This document shows positions 25,485 through 38,095 of a stretch of 64,000 nucleotides of DNA, piece after piece (the first letter of the stretch is position 1; every line of letters begins with the position of its first letter). The notes under the pieces are model-generated. The model worked only from the letters and a program-made list of their open reading frames with translations, had not been told where the DNA came from and did no database searches. The position numbers were made by a program, and so were the translations under genes. This stretch comes from Geosiphon pyriformis (lineage: Eukaryota; Glomeromycota; Glomeromycetes; Archaeosporales; Geosiphonaceae): assembly GCA_016748015.1 (NCBI GenBank), contig JAAOMT010000302.1, positions 399,725-463,724 on the forward strand. The letters are read 5' to 3'.

Positions 25485-26458
25485 TGTTACCAGAGGTTTT
25501 TGGTCTCTTTTCTTGAATGTTGTAACTGTCTGTTGGTTGCAAATTCACGTTTTCTAGAAGTAGTTGAACCTCCAATAACTGAATTTATCTTCAAATTATC
25601 TCCTATAATTTGAACTGCTGGGCTTATAAGTGGAATGGCCAATTCCGTGCCAGTTACTTTGTATAGTTACGTTGTAGTAAATGTCAACTCTTTCCCAGAA
25701 ATTGCTCATCTGGAAGCTCACTAAAAATGTGTAGTTACTTTGCTGTGAAAGTCAACTCTTCTACAGGAATCTCGTCTGTAGGCTACTCTAATGATTGTAA
25801 TAAGAAAAGAAAAGAAAAATAAAAGAAATGTAAAAGAAATAGAATTTTATCAAGGGAAACGTTTTTCTATTCAGGCCTGAAGTCACTAACAGTTTACTGA
25901 AATTGGTAGCTAATCAATTTTAAAACGTTAGTTGGGTTTTGAGGATTTTCCAAGTGTAATAATTAAAAAATTTGGTTTTTTCGAATTATTTGATTTTTAT
26001 TTCTTTTTGTGTATGTAGGAATGGTTCTAAGTGATAAATCTAAAGTAAGATACATTTTCTTGAAGAGAAAAGCTCTTCTTTTATACAACTTGTTGTAGTA
26101 CTAGTCTATGAACTTGCACTTTTTCTTTTTGCTCAAATTTCGGCAAACTAGAGATACATTTTGATGAACTACAAGTTATTTCGCTGAACTATTGATTAAT
26201 TTGGGTGAACTATTCATAATTTCGGCGAATTTCTTATAAATTTCGGCGAATTTTTGAATGTTACAAAGTTCAGAGTATTGTGTAATTTGATCATCCTACT
26301 TTCTGTTATACTAATTAGATTATTTTAATTGAATTGTGATATGTGATAATTGATTAAATAATAAATAATAATTTGAAATGATATTAATATACTAATTAAT
26401 TATAGGAATTATAAGGGTAATTTCATGCTAATTAATAGCTAAAATTCTACTGGTAGCA
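25485..26458 (-). mobile_element. Solo LTR (Ty3 family A/C), inserted in LINE copy 2
   Basis: It begins TGTTACC and ends GGTAGCA, and is the reverse complement of the LTRs flanking element A. It interrupts the LINE RT exactly between the codons for LLYG and LDSF. The flanks ATGG (25481-25484) and GTGG (26459-26462) fit a 4-base target duplication with one A/G change. No internal sequence remains, so it is a solo LTR left by recombination. Confidence 0.9.
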
Positions 26459-26927
26459 GTGGCCTTGATAGTTTTGTTTGCTAATTTTAAGGGCCAAATA
26501 TTATTCTCTTTTTTGCAGTTCAGAAAAAACAAAATTAAAAAATTTTTAATTTTATTCTTGATAAACTTTTTGATCATTAATTTTTGGATCTGTAAGTTTT
26601 AGGCTGGGCTCCAGCTAATCTTTTGTAGTATTCAGTTAAATTAAGAGTTAATTCTATGAACAATTTTTTTACTAAAGTAGTAAAAGTATTTTTGGGCAAT
26701 AAGATTTCTTTAATAAACAGTCTACCATAGGTTTTGTGCAATCTGAACAAGTTTTTAATATCTAATATTTTGAAAAAGACAGTTTACTATAGGACAGTAA
26801 TTTTTTTGAAACATTATAATGTCATTTTTAGTGACAGACTATTGGATAAACATGTTTTGGCCAACTTTTTGTCATTAGAAGAAACTGGATTTGAGAAGTT
26901 TTGTTCTATTTTGGTTTATCATTGCAT

Positions 26928-27914
26928 TATTATCAGTGGTTTTTGGTCTTTTTTTTTTGAATATTGTTAATGTTTATTTGTTGTAAATTTATGTTTTCTA
27001 AAAGTAAATAAACTTTTAATAACTAAATTTATCTTTAAATTATCTTCTATAATTTGAACTGCTGGACTTACAAGTAAAATAGGCAATTCCATACCAGTTA
27101 CTATATACTGTATAATTACTTTATAATAAAAGTTAACTCTTTCTTAGAAATTGTTTTTCTGAAAGTTTACTAAAATATGTAGTTACTTTGCTGTAAATGT
27201 CAACTTTTTTACAGAAATCTTGTTTGTAGGCTGTTTTAATAATTATAATAAGATAAAAAAAAGAAAATAAAAGAAATATAAAAGAAATAGAATTTTGTTA
27301 AAGGAATTGTTTTTTATTCAGATCTAAAGTTACTAACAGATTATTGAAATTGGTAGCTAATCAATTTTAAAACATTAGTTGAGTTTTAGAAATTTTAAGT
27401 ATAATAATTAAAAATTTTTGGGTTTTTAAATATTTTGATTTTTTTATTATTTAATTTGTAAAAGTATGTAAAGAATAATTGATTTTAACTAAAATATCTA
27501 AAATAAGATCTATTTTCTCAAAGAAAAAAGCTTTTTTTTTATATAACTTGTTATAATACTAGTCTTTGAACTTGAATTTTTCTTCTTTGCTATAATTTTA
27601 ATGAATTAAAAATATATTTTAATAAACTACAAATTATTTTAATGAATTATTAACTATTTTAGTAAATTATTTATTATTTTGACAAATTTCTATAAATTTC
27701 AGTGAATTTTTGAATGTTATATAGTTCGGAGTATTGTGTAATTTAATCATTTAATTTCTATTATATAAATCAGATTATTAATTAAATAGTAATATTTGAT
27801 AATTTAATTAAATAATAAGCAATAATTTGAAATAATATTAATATATGCTAATTAATAATAGAAATTATAAGAGTAATTTTATGCTAGTTAATAGCTAAAA
27901 TTTTACTGGTAACA
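26928..27914 (-). mobile_element. Second, older solo LTR of the same family in LINE copy 2
   Basis: It starts TATTATC (decayed TGTTACC) and ends GGTAACA. It aligns along its whole length with the LTR at 25485-26458 but is much more AT-mutated. Flanks GCAT (26924-26927) and GTAT (27915-27918) fit a 4-base target duplication with one C/T change. It interrupts the region before RNase H. Confidence 0.87.
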
Positions 27915-29460
27915 GTATTTAGTTTTTTGAATAAAGTGAACTCTGTTATTAGGAATAATAGAAACACTATAAGTACAGCATCTTATAATATATTGGATTC
28001 AAATAAGTTTGGGTTAATCATAAATTATTTGTATAATGTCTGGGCTAATGTTTTTAAAGTTTATATTGATGGTTCACTTAAGAGTTTGGGCATGTCAAGT
28101 GTGACTGATAAGACAACTGCTTATTTCTTAAATGTGGATGTGGATATTGGAATTGAAATTTCTGATATGTTGTCTTCTATAATAACTGAGATCTATGCTG
28201 TTGCTTTGGTCTTAATATGTATGTTTTTTTGTAGTATAATACTTTTGAATTTGGAGAGTCAAGTGGCTATTGATACATACAAGTTGAAACTTGGTTTATC
28301 TAAACCAGATTTTCATAACTAATGTTGAGTAAAATAGTGTTTAATTAGCAATTTAATAAGAAACAAGGACTTGAAGATAATCTGGTCAAAGATTAAAGGG
28401 CATTTTAGTAATTTTGACAATAATTGTATTAACAAATTAGTTGGTATAACTACATATTTTTCTGTATTCCTTCTAATTGGCATTTTTGAATGATATTTGA
28501 TAGCAAATAGTTTGGCAATCTCTGATAATGCTTGTTATTTTATTCAAAATATTTATAAAGCAGTAGCTAATATGCATTAAAAAGTGAGTTTTAGTGCCAA
28601 AATTATTGTTAATTTGTTTATTTATAATGTTAATTGGGTTTGCATAGCTGAAATTTGACATCTTAATTCATACATGCTTGCTGATATGATTAATATATCT
28701 ATTACAAATTTAAGGACTTATATAATAAAAGCTGTTTACAGAAAGTTTTTTGTTGTTATATATAAGAAACTATATTATAAATCTTATTTGGAAGTTTGTA
28801 TTTGTTTTGTGAAAAGATAAAAACTTCAAACTATTTATTTATGTATTCAAATAATGCAGACTAGTGCAGAGATTTGGTTTTTGATTACATTAAATTTTGG
28901 TTATTATTGGTTAATGATAGAGCATTCACATATTTTCTAATTGTACAGTTTTTGTTTTTTTGTCTGTTTAATATTAAGTTATATATGATTCTATACAAAA
29001 AGTTTGTTTTTAAAGACTGAGTTAAAAATGTTTTGAGGTTGTATAATAATAGAAAAGAGACTGTTTCTGTTTTGGTAAATTTTTCTTATTAACTGGTTGA
29101 TTTTTATCACTATAAGATATGGTGTGTTAGAGTAAAATATAGATTAGAATTAGAAAAAGCTGAGTTAATAAGTGATAATAGTATAATTTCTATGTTGGCT
29201 GGTAAATTAAGTATAAGTTTATTAGATAATATGATTTATATGCTTGGTATAATCAAGTTTTTGGCAGTAAGTTTTAGAAAATATATGTCTTGTGCTTTTT
29301 TTTCTGGGATTAATAATAATTTAGTAGTTTATACAGATATATAATATTGCTTAAATTGGTTCAAATAGCTGGTTACATATAGTAAGCATATAAGTTACAT
29401 ATAATTAAGATTATTTTGATTAATTTTGTATACTAAATAATAATTGGATTGTACTTGTTA

Positions 29461-29487
29461 AATAATAATAATAATAATAATAATAAA
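29461..29487 (+). repeat. (TAA)n tail of LINE copy 2
   Basis: About nine TAA units lie just beyond the last LINE-like sequence. Simple-repeat 3' tails are common in several LINE clades, so this probably marks the 3' end of the element. Confidence 0.65.
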
Positions 29488-30300
29488 ATATGTATTTTAT
29501 ATTTATAATAAATTAAATTAAATTAAATTATAAAAAGATTATATATTTTTAAAGCTTTTAAAAAATATTATTAACTTATAAATTTATAATTTTATTTTAT
29601 ATTTTACATTAATTATTAATTATTAATTATTTTTATTTTTATTTTATTAATAATTTAATTAATATTAAAAATTTTAAATATAATTATTACTTAAAATATA
29701 TAATTTTTTTTTCAAAAAATTTATTTAACTAATAATTTAAAAGTTTTAATATTTAAAATAAATATTTTTGTTTAAATTATAATTAATAAAAACTGAAATA
29801 ACTTTTTTATTATATTATAAATTAATTATTTTAAAGTTATTTAACTATTAAATTTACTTAAAAATTTTTGAAATCAAAAAATATTTTTTAAAATTGTATC
29901 TATTTATAATTAATTTATAAAATTGGTTTTTATTTATTTATTTATAGTTTAGTTTTAATACGATTGTAATTAAAATAAGTATTAATATTTTTTTTGAATT
30001 ATTCAGGTAAACTTTTCAAAAAAAAATCAAAGAATAATATTATAAAATTTAAAATATATCAAAATTTATTTATTAAATTGAATTAAAAAATAGAAATTTA
30101 TTTAATTTGAAAATTTACTTGTAATATTAATTAAATTTTTCATAAATAATTCTAAAATCAAAAATTTAATAATAAAATGTATTAATAAATATTAAAAAAA
30201 TTGAATAAAATTATATAGATAAATTTAAATCTTGAAAAATTTATTTGTATTTTTAATTATATTCAAACATTTAAAAATTTCATAACTTCTTTAATCCAGG
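29488..30300. other. AT-rich spacer
   Basis: Nearly pure A/T with no coherent frame or repeat beyond short A/T runs. Confidence 0.6.
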
Positions 30301-31674
30301 TTTTGAAAAAATGACAATTTAAGAGCGCATGACAATAGTTAATAAGACATTCCATGTCCATTATGGTTAAGATGATGACTGTATTAAAAAAAACAAAATA
30401 AATTAGAAAACTGGAACTGAAACCACCTTTAACACATTCCTTCTTTTTTACAGATTTTCATTAATAAGTCGTTTAACATATATATGTATATTAGTTAAAT
30501 TGTATGTCCTATTATTAAAGAGACTCATCACATTAAGACAAGATTAGAAACTTTCAAGTTTCAAATTATAGGATCTTTTTGTTTTAAAGCTTAACTATTA
30601 ACCCATTGAACCACGACATGAATGTTTCCGGATCACTATTGTGATAAATAATAAACATAAATTTTCACAATTTCCGAACAGAGTACAAAGAAATAAGAAA
30701 TAATGAAGGAGAAGCGGGTGTTGCCATGGTGATTAAGGTTTTCTCTGCAGTTGTTTTTTGTAATCTTTTTTTATTTATTTATTTAAAAAGGCGGCTTTGT
30801 AACCATTTATATTGAAAAGAATAGGATCAAAGAATAGTACAATTGGCATGATTAATTTGAGTCAAAATTGAATATTTAAAGTTTAATTTTTAACTTTACT
30901 TGTATAATCAATGGGTGTGATCAATAGGTATGTATAAATACTCTTTAAAATTGATCTTCTTGTAACATTATCAAACTCAAACTCTAACTTATTATCTGGT
31001 TTCGACCAGTATTGTACTCATTTTGTCAGGGTAACCTGTTTTTTTTCTCAAGTTTTTAAAGTTTAAAGTTTTTCCTTTTTTGTTTGTGATATTGGGGAGT
31101 TCTTTTCATACATATCACATTAATAGTAAAAGATTTAACGATTGGAAAAGTTTTTCCAGATTTAAGTTCTCATACTAAGGATAAATCTCAATAAGGCTCG
31201 ATGTCATGAAAATTTTAAAAAAATTTCTAGCCTGAAGTTGAAAAATTGCTTGCGCCTTAGCTTGCATATCTTTATTAATTATTTCGGACGTTGTGCATAG
31301 TTAAATGCAAGGTCTGATTGAATCGGTGGAAAAAATTTCCAAATTTTCCTCATGGCATCATCTATATAGTCTTCAAGCCATTTAATTTATAGTATGATAA
31401 TAAGATGTTAGCCAATAACAATAAGAATCCTCATATTACGATTAATGATTTCCATGTGAGAATACAATGCAATATACTTTGAACCGATTTCTAATAGCAA
31501 TTGGTCATAACAGCGAATCAGAATTATAATGCACACCATTAAACCTTCCGAATGGTCTTAAAAATAATCTTTTCTTCGACATTATTGCCATCCGAATGTC
31601 GCGATTTGACATTTGATAATTCATTTTAACATTGTTACTCTCAAACATGTGTCTAAAAATAATTTCTTTAATAC

Positions 31675-31700
31675 ACAATCAATCAATCAATCAATCAATC
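31675..31700 (+). repeat. (AATC)n microsatellite
   Basis: About six AATC units in a row. Confidence 0.85.
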
Positions 31701-32037
31701 ATCAAAGAAGAAAGAAATCAAAGAGTTACACAGTGTAGAATTCGAAGAAATTTAAGAAAAACCCGGATTCAGATTGGAATGGCAAAAAACCGCGTGAAAA
31801 TGATGAACAATATTTAAATATAAGAATCTTGTGGAAAAAATGTGCTTATTTATTCAATTCATGGACCAATAATGCAATCTTGAAGCGCAAATTTAACTGT
31901 TCTTTGAGAGTTTGCTATCATTACATACTTATTTACCAAATACCCCCATTGACGACTAAGAATTAATCATTGTATCGTGTGAGTCCCTAGCGTAAACCAA
32001 TGTGATATAATATCAAAAACTTGAATTAGTTTATTTA

Positions 32038-32048
32038 ACAACAACAAC

Positions 32049-32138
<90 letters not shown>

Positions 32139-32158
32139 TATAATTTATAATAATAATT

Positions 32159-32197
<39 letters not shown>

Positions 32198-32198
32198 T

Positions 32199-32232
<34 letters not shown>

Positions 32233-32234
32233 GA
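32038..32234 (+). repeat. (AAT)n microsatellite with short (AAC)n start
   Basis: A few AAC units followed by about 190 bases of AAT units, interrupted by TATAATTTATAAT segments near 32138-32165 and 32195-32205. Confidence 0.92.
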
Positions 32235-32620
32235 TAATGATAATAATTTATTATTGCCGAAACCACAAAATTATCCCGCTCATACGTTTTGGTAATTAGT
32301 AATTGACTAGATTTTTCACCAAAAATGATATCTGAGAAAGAAATTCAATAAACAGATAACAATTGATTGATCGCGTGTTGGAGAAAAATATCGCGGTCAA
32401 ATGATAACGGACAATTGTTGTCTATTTCGAATTAGCGTGAACAAGTTTTTTTTTTTTAAGGCTTGATTTATATGAAAATATTTCCCCGAGATATACAATC
32501 CTAAATATTTTAGAGTAAACGACTTTTGAAGTGAGATATTAACGCCGTTTTTAACTAGTATAATTATCTTTCATGAATCGATTTATTTGGATTAAATGAT
32601 CGCTTTAAAAAATAGTGCTC

Positions 32621-32635
32621 CTCATCATTATCATT

Positions 32636-32667
<32 letters not shown>

Positions 32668-32690
32668 TATCATTATCATTACCATTATCA
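32621..32690 (+). repeat. (CAT)n / (CATTAT)n microsatellite
   Basis: A pure CAT core at 32638-32666, flanked on both sides by CATTAT variants. Confidence 0.9.
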
Positions 32691-33991
32691 ATTAAAACAT
32701 CCCAAAATAGGAATCTTTTATTAAAATCATGATCTTTTTATTTGAAATTTGGAAAATATTTTGATTTATTTATATGTCGTTTAACTATTTTAATATTTTT
32801 AAGATTATTACAATCAAACTATTTATGAAAAACATGCTAAAAAAATTCTTAATTTATCATTCATCATTTATGGCCTTTTAACCAGTTATCAAAGCTTACC
32901 ATTTTTGGGGATTCGAAAACAAAACTTTAAAACAACAAGATTTCTCCTCCCATTTACACTATTTAAAAATGTTTGTGTAATATAACCCATTTTTTTCAAA
33001 TGATGATGCTTAAAAAAGAGGGTGAGATGATCTTAGAGGGGTTTTAATTCCTCACCTTTATTTTTATCATATTACTTAAAAAAGTCTTAAATGAACACTG
33101 ATTACTCCGTGTCTGAGGAAAGTGCCACACGCTTTTGAATATTAGGAAGCTTTTTGCCTCTATCATGCGATTCTTTTTACACGTGAAAAAACCTTTTAAG
33201 AATCATTATCGTCAAACTCATGTGACCTCTTAATGTAATTGTTTATAATGATAACTAGCCTTTTTTCCAAAAAAAAAAAAACGTGGTTGAAATATTATGG
33301 GGCTTAATTATGTAGTTTCATTTTTTTGTTAAAGATTCGCAAAACAAAAATTATAAAAATAATTGTTTGTAATAATTATTATTGCTGGCAATTTTATTAA
33401 AGAATCCAAGCAAAGATAAAACAATTAAAAAACATTGAATTAACATTTCAATAAATAAAATAAAATAAAATAAATTTTGTTGTTTATTCTTTAAAATTAA
33501 TTAAATCTTGACATGAAAATAATTTCTTATTTTTCAAAATTTTGATTAAATTATGTGGTGTGTACAAAAAGCTTATTTCCAGTTATTTTTATATGCATTA
33601 TATAAAATTAATTAATTTTGATGAAAAATCAAAAATCATAACACAATATATAATATCATAATACTTTTGTGTCAAAATTACTTTTTATATCATATCATTA
33701 ACAAATTATTATTATTATTATTAAATTTATTTCTTAATTGTGCATAATATGTGATTTATAATTTAAATAGTTAAATTGTTATGAAACAAAAATGAATTTA
33801 AGATTTTATTGCATTTTTTATTAAGCATCATTAATAATTATATAATAATAATAATAATAATAAATTTTTAAAGTTAAAAAATTTCTATAATTTTACTGAT
33901 CTGTGTTAAACTTTATCATCTTTTTGGAACTTCATAATTTTACATTTAAAATAATAGAAGTTAAAAAAAAAATGCAACTCAGACTAAAAAA

Positions 33992-33996
33992 GAATC

Positions 33997-34028
<32 letters not shown>
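33992..34028 (+). repeat. (AATC)n microsatellite, second tract
   Basis: About eight AATC units, the same unit as at 31675-31700. Confidence 0.88.
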
Positions 34029-35736
34029 TTAACTATTTGGTTTCTCTATGAGAATAAGAATAATTTGTCAAAAAAAAATTTAATCTTTATTCTGGGCTTT
34101 TTCGAGAAAAAAAAATTCATCCAGGATTTTGTCAAAACTTCATTATGTTTTCCTATCATTATCAGAAATACAATCAGAAAAAAACGAAAATTTTTTAAAG
34201 TTCATGATAGAGCATGATGATACATTATCTGAATTCCAACCCAAACTCAAAAATTCAGTTTCCCTCAAATTATATTGTTTACATAAATACATACATATAT
34301 ACATAGATACAACTTTGTACTCCCATCTCCGCCTCTTCTTTTCACTTTTTCCTTTCCCCCTCATTTATCATATACTTTCTTTCCCCCATATTCTTTTTTT
34401 ATTTTATTTTTTACCTCGATACGCTTATTATGGGATGATGCCGAAATTTTGAATTTGAAGATCAAATAAAGACATTTTTGGCTGGTTGTGAATATTTTCC
34501 ATTTAGCGATTAATTTCGGAAAAAAAGTTTCTTTCTTGTTTATATTTGATCAATGCCATCCGCATGAATCAAGGCAATACAAATGGTCCACTGCTAACTT
34601 ATTTTAAATAAAATATCACTTTGGTTTTAATCGCTAAATCCTGGGTAATGAATCAGTTGGCTAAATAGAGAGATCACAATCCTGAAGAGTTAAAAAAGTT
34701 AAAAAACCTTCACTCTACTCTTTCATCAATGTTATTATGTCACCGTTTTTTAACAACATCCTCATGTTATTTATAGATTCTAAAAAAGAAAATTATAATA
34801 GCCTGTTGGTCATTCAATCAACAAACATCCGGCCCTTATACGAACAAATTCGGCCAATGATTAAAAACTTCCCGATGTCAAATTCACGGTAACACGGACC
34901 TTGTTACATATGTGGCATATCAATCACCACTTTTTTTTTAAAATACAGATTTTTAACTCAAAAAAACCTTTTGAAATAGCCAGGGCCTATTTCAGGAATT
35001 CCACCTCCCTGTTTTTTAACCTGTCTTTTTATTAGGTTTTAGTATAAACTTTCCTCCCGATAAAAAGATGTCAAAAGATGTCGGTTCGTACTATATTCAT
35101 GATGAAATATGATGAGTCTCGAAGTCAGTAACCCGAGCTCTATTACTCACGTGATAAATAATTCAGGAAATCTATTCATAATATCGGGTCTCGATTAAGC
35201 AGGAGAATCAAGTAACTTTCATGAAATTATTTGCTTCACCGAAATTAAATAATTCCCCGGTCAATCATTTTACTTCTACCGCAATGTCTCGAGTTTTTTT
35301 TCCGAACTCAAATAGGTCCACTCGATCCCAACGGTCAGCTTTGTACCACTCTTTGCAAATAATCACCCCTGATACACAAAAAGTACAACGGATTCATAAT
35401 CATCACATTTAATATTCAGTTTATGATCTCATTAACTTATTTTAAAGATAAAGTTTGTATACCTTGTAACCCGGACGATAATAATTTGGGCTAAGAATCA
35501 TTATTAAAATGACTTCAAGATCTCGTACCTTAAAAATTTTTAACTCTGTTTCGTATACGCCACTATAAATATTTACGCATCAAATATAAAGCATTATTAT
35601 ACCTCTTATTTAGTAAATTGGTCACAAAAGCTTAAAATTATTTTTGAAAAAGAAAAAGGGTAAATAAATGTTTGTTTCATTCTATTTTTCTTTTATTCTA
35701 ATTTCCCACTATATTTAGTTCCCATTTTTCCCATAA

Positions 35737-35827
35737 TATAAATAAAATATGATATAATATAGAATAATATAATAAAATATGATATAATAAAATAAAATAT
35801 AATGTAATATAAAATAACATAAAAATA

Positions 35828-35872
<45 letters not shown>

Positions 35873-35877
35873 TAAAT
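35737..35877 (+). repeat. AT-rich imperfect repeat followed by (AAT)n
   Basis: Copies of AAAATATGATATAAT-like units (35737-35825) run into about 17 AAT units (35827-35877). Confidence 0.85.
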
Positions 35878-36039
35878 AGGGAATCCCCTTACAAAGTCCC
35901 ACATATTCTGTGAACGACCAGACCCCAAATTTTCTCATTGCCAGAACAGATAGAAAGGAGTTTTTATTAATTATAGTGATTAAACTCTGTGTGCTTGTGT
36001 TGTGTGTCCTGTGTTCTTTTCTTTGCGTTCGATTTTTTC

Positions 36040-36778
36040 CCACACCCTTTTCTCACTTTCACCTTTTTCTCATCTCTCTCTCTCTCCTCTCCCATCCATT
36101 TGGTGTTCTGTTTTCGATTCTTCTGGTCATTGACTGATCATAAGAGAGTTTTTTTTTTCCAATTATATTACTACTAAAAATACATTAACACTTAGACAAA
36201 AACAACTCACCACAATACGAGAGATATAAAACTTTTTTAGACGAAACTTGGTGAACTTTTTTTTTCAAGTTTTCAAAAGAATAACAACTTTCCATACTAC
36301 CTTGACTATAAGAACCAAACAACCAACCAAACAACATAGAGACCCAATACTTTTACCATAGAGTTCAAAATTTTAACTTTTTGAAACCTTTTTTTTTAGA
36401 TACTTATTACATATATAGATTAAATATCATACTAGGGTTTCAAGATTTAATCATAACCAAACGTTCAACTAAAAACTGGACAAAATACCTCAAGAAATTT
36501 TCAAATAAAAATTTTTTTATCGTCCTTTCAAAAAAAATAGAGTTTCAACATCTGTCAATGAGATTTACCGTTACCTCTCGATTAGTAGTAGGAACACTAG
36601 AAACTCTACCTTTTTACTTTCTCCCCGGGATCTTAATCATAAATCACGGTTATTAAGGCTTACCCTACTATTAGATATATTATTCCTTCCAATATTACTA
36701 CTATTATTATTACTACTACTACTACTACTACTACTACTATACCGCCAGCACTACTATTATTGTAATAATTTTATTCAA
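36040..36778 (+). promoter_or_regulatory. Probable promoter and 5' leader of the WOPR gene
   Basis: Directly upstream of the start codon lie a strong pyrimidine tract (about 36045-36104), A/T-rich DNA and a (TAC)n tract at 36707-36740. CT-rich tracts are frequent in fungal core promoters. The 92-codon frame at 36381-36656 has no ATG start and is not called. No TATA box is clear. Confidence 0.45.
36695..36740 (+). repeat. (TAC)n / (TAT)n tract in the leader of the WOPR gene
   Basis: About a dozen TAC/TAT units end about 40 bases before the start codon at 36779. Confidence 0.85.
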
Positions 36779-38095
36779 ATGGAAACATATTTCGGCTACG
36801 TAAAGGCCCCTCAGGACGCAATCATGCTCTTTGAAGCTTGTCGAGTCAATTACCTAAATAGGATTCAACGTCGTCTCTCTGATAAGGAACGTTCAGCTAT
36901 TAGGTCTGGCTCGGTGTTTGTATGGGATGAACGTGAAGCAGGAATGAGGAGGTGGACAGATGGGAAAAGTTGGTCAGCGAGCCGCGTTAGTGGTAGCTTT
37001 CTCACTTACAGAGAACTAGAGTCAAAAAGAAAAACAAATTCCCGTGGAAGTAATAACCCAAACGATTTATCAAGTGAAGATACAGACTCCAGTGAGTCAT
37101 ACAGTTCTAATAGTAGGAAATTGGTCAATGCTACAGAACAATGTCGCTATAAACATGGAGGTCTTGTAAAGCAATCATTTAGTATTACAACCACCAATCA
37201 TCAAAAACTTCATTTGATTTGTTATTACACTAAAGCTGACGTAATTAGTGAAAAATTACAAATTCCAAGTCAAGATGAGAAACTCAAATTAATCCCGATA
37301 CCTAAAGGAATGTATCCAGAAACTCAGAATATAGATTACGCTTCTCCAAATAACGGTCATCATAATCATTCTCAGCAACAGCAACATCATCATCATCACC
37401 ATCATCATCATCACAACCATGGAAATCATACCCCTTTCGGTTCAAATGAAAATCGCATTGAAAGATCTTTATCCCCAAATCCTTATGGTTGGCAATTACC
37501 ACAACCGCATTCAAATGGTAGTCTTCCACCACCTTCCTCACTCCATCATCATCATCTTCGTAACAATTCTCAGCATCATTCTGTTCATCAACATCGACAT
37601 TCTGGTACAGATTTAATGCAAATAGATACACCACATTCTGCATGTTCAACACCATCCATTTCATCATCACCCTCTACAACTGAAGAAGATTTTGGGGATC
37701 ATTTTCGTCGACAAACTTTTGGTCTTGGGACAAATTCAAATCTATCTAGTCAATCATTGCCTCTTTACCCACCTGCCAATTATATTCAACCATCTTCATC
37801 ATCAATATCAAACTCTTCATCATCACCATCATCTTTATCATCATTAGAAAGCACAAATATCAATTATTCTGGATCAGCGCCTATAAACATTCCAAATTCA
37901 TCAAGATTTACTTTCCCAGCCCCTCCACAATTACAATTTCCATCTTCATATCCACCACCATCTTCACAACAACAACAACAACAACAACAACAAAGTGTTC
38001 ATCAACTCTTACCACAAGATATCCCTTGGGAAAAAATAAGAAATAGTGAAGACCAAAGACAACTCAATGCGATCTACACTACTCTGAAACTTTAG
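36779..38095 (+). CDS. WOPR-domain (Gti1/Pac2 family) transcriptional regulator
   Basis: A single-exon frame of 438 residues. The N-terminal WOPR box A (about 1-82) reads TYFGYVKAPQDAIMLFEAC, SGSVFVWDEREAGMRRWTDG and SWSASRVSGSFLTYRELE. Box B (about 124-155) reads YKHGGLVKQSFSI and KLHLICYYTKADV. This two-part fold binds DNA in Wor1, Ryp1, Pac2 and Gti1, regulators of morphological switching and nutrient response in fungi. The C-terminal two thirds is low complexity: ten consecutive His at 203-212, Ser-rich runs at about 338-358 and nine Gln at 397-405, as expected of a disordered region. The linker between boxes (about 86-118) is Ser/Asn-rich. It is a nuclear protein by family. The gene is isolated, with several kb of non-coding DNA upstream. 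Confidence 0.95.
   Translation: METYFGYVKAPQDAIMLFEACRVNYLNRIQRRLSDKERSAIRSGSVFVWDEREAGMRRWTDGKSWSASRVSGSFLTYRELESKRKTNSRGSNNPNDLSSEDTDSSESYSSNSRKLVNATEQCRYKHGGLVKQSFSITTTNHQKLHLICYYTKADVISEKLQIPSQDEKLKLIPIPKGMYPETQNIDYASPNNGHHNHSQQQQHHHHHHHHHHNHGNHTPFGSNENRIERSLSPNPYGWQLPQPHSNGSLPPPSSLHHHHLRNNSQHHSVHQHRHSGTDLMQIDTPHSACSTPSISSSPSTTEEDFGDHFRRQTFGLGTNSNLSSQSLPLYPPANYIQPSSSSISNSSSSPSSLSSLESTNINYSGSAPINIPNSSRFTFPAPPQLQFPSSYPPPSSQQQQQQQQQSVHQLLPQDIPWEKIRNSEDQRQLNAIYTTLKL

Larger units (their letters stand above)
22690..29345 (+). pseudogene. LINE copy 2 ORF2 remnant (endonuclease, RT, RNase H)
   Basis: The endonuclease is at 22740-23480 (FVVLGENFNKNRSERN; EKIIDYFFVNKSLL). RT is at about 23600-25480 and 26460-26925 around the inserted LTRs. 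RNase H is at 27927-28322 (VYIDGSLKSLGMSS; LNLESQVAIDTY). A decayed C-terminal part runs to about 29340. Stops occur every few dozen codons. Confidence 0.8.
20724..29487 (+). mobile_element. LINE copy 2, same family, heavily AT-mutated, with two solo LTRs inserted
   Basis: The copy reads 5' to 3' on the plus strand with the same order as copy 1: ORF1, endonuclease, RT, RNase H. It ends at a (TAA)n tail at 29461-29487. Its start aligns with copy 1: ATAATAAAACTGGTGGG against ATGATAAAACCAGTGGG, so even the ORF1 ATG has become ATA. Coding pieces remain recognisable but are full of stops. Most differences from copy 1 that I checked are C-to-T or G-to-A. Without the two LTRs the copy is about 6.8 kb, near full length. 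Confidence 0.9.
30301..36039. other. Long gene-free region upstream of the WOPR gene, rich in microsatellites
   Basis: Base composition is more balanced than in the pure AT spacers, but I find no protein family, tRNA or transposon. Readings at 31632-31817, 33903-34217 and 34129-34452 are short and driven by simple repeats. It contains (AATC)n, (AAT)n, (CAT)n and pyrimidine-rich tracts listed separately. It may include upstream regulatory sequence for the gene at 36779. Confidence 0.5.

Noticed and set aside
32038-32234. CRISPR-like or satellite array
   Set aside because: It is a plain trinucleotide microsatellite without spacers.
34129-34452. 107-codon frame upstream of the WOPR gene
   Set aside because: Built from pyrimidine-rich simple sequence, with no domain and overlapping open frames on both strands.
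36381-36656. 92-codon frame before the WOPR gene
   Set aside because: No ATG start and no recognisable domain; it lies in the presumed 5' leader.
37302-37670. Asp-rich minus-strand frame inside the WOPR gene
   Set aside because: It is the antisense of the His/Ser-rich repeats of the WOPR protein.
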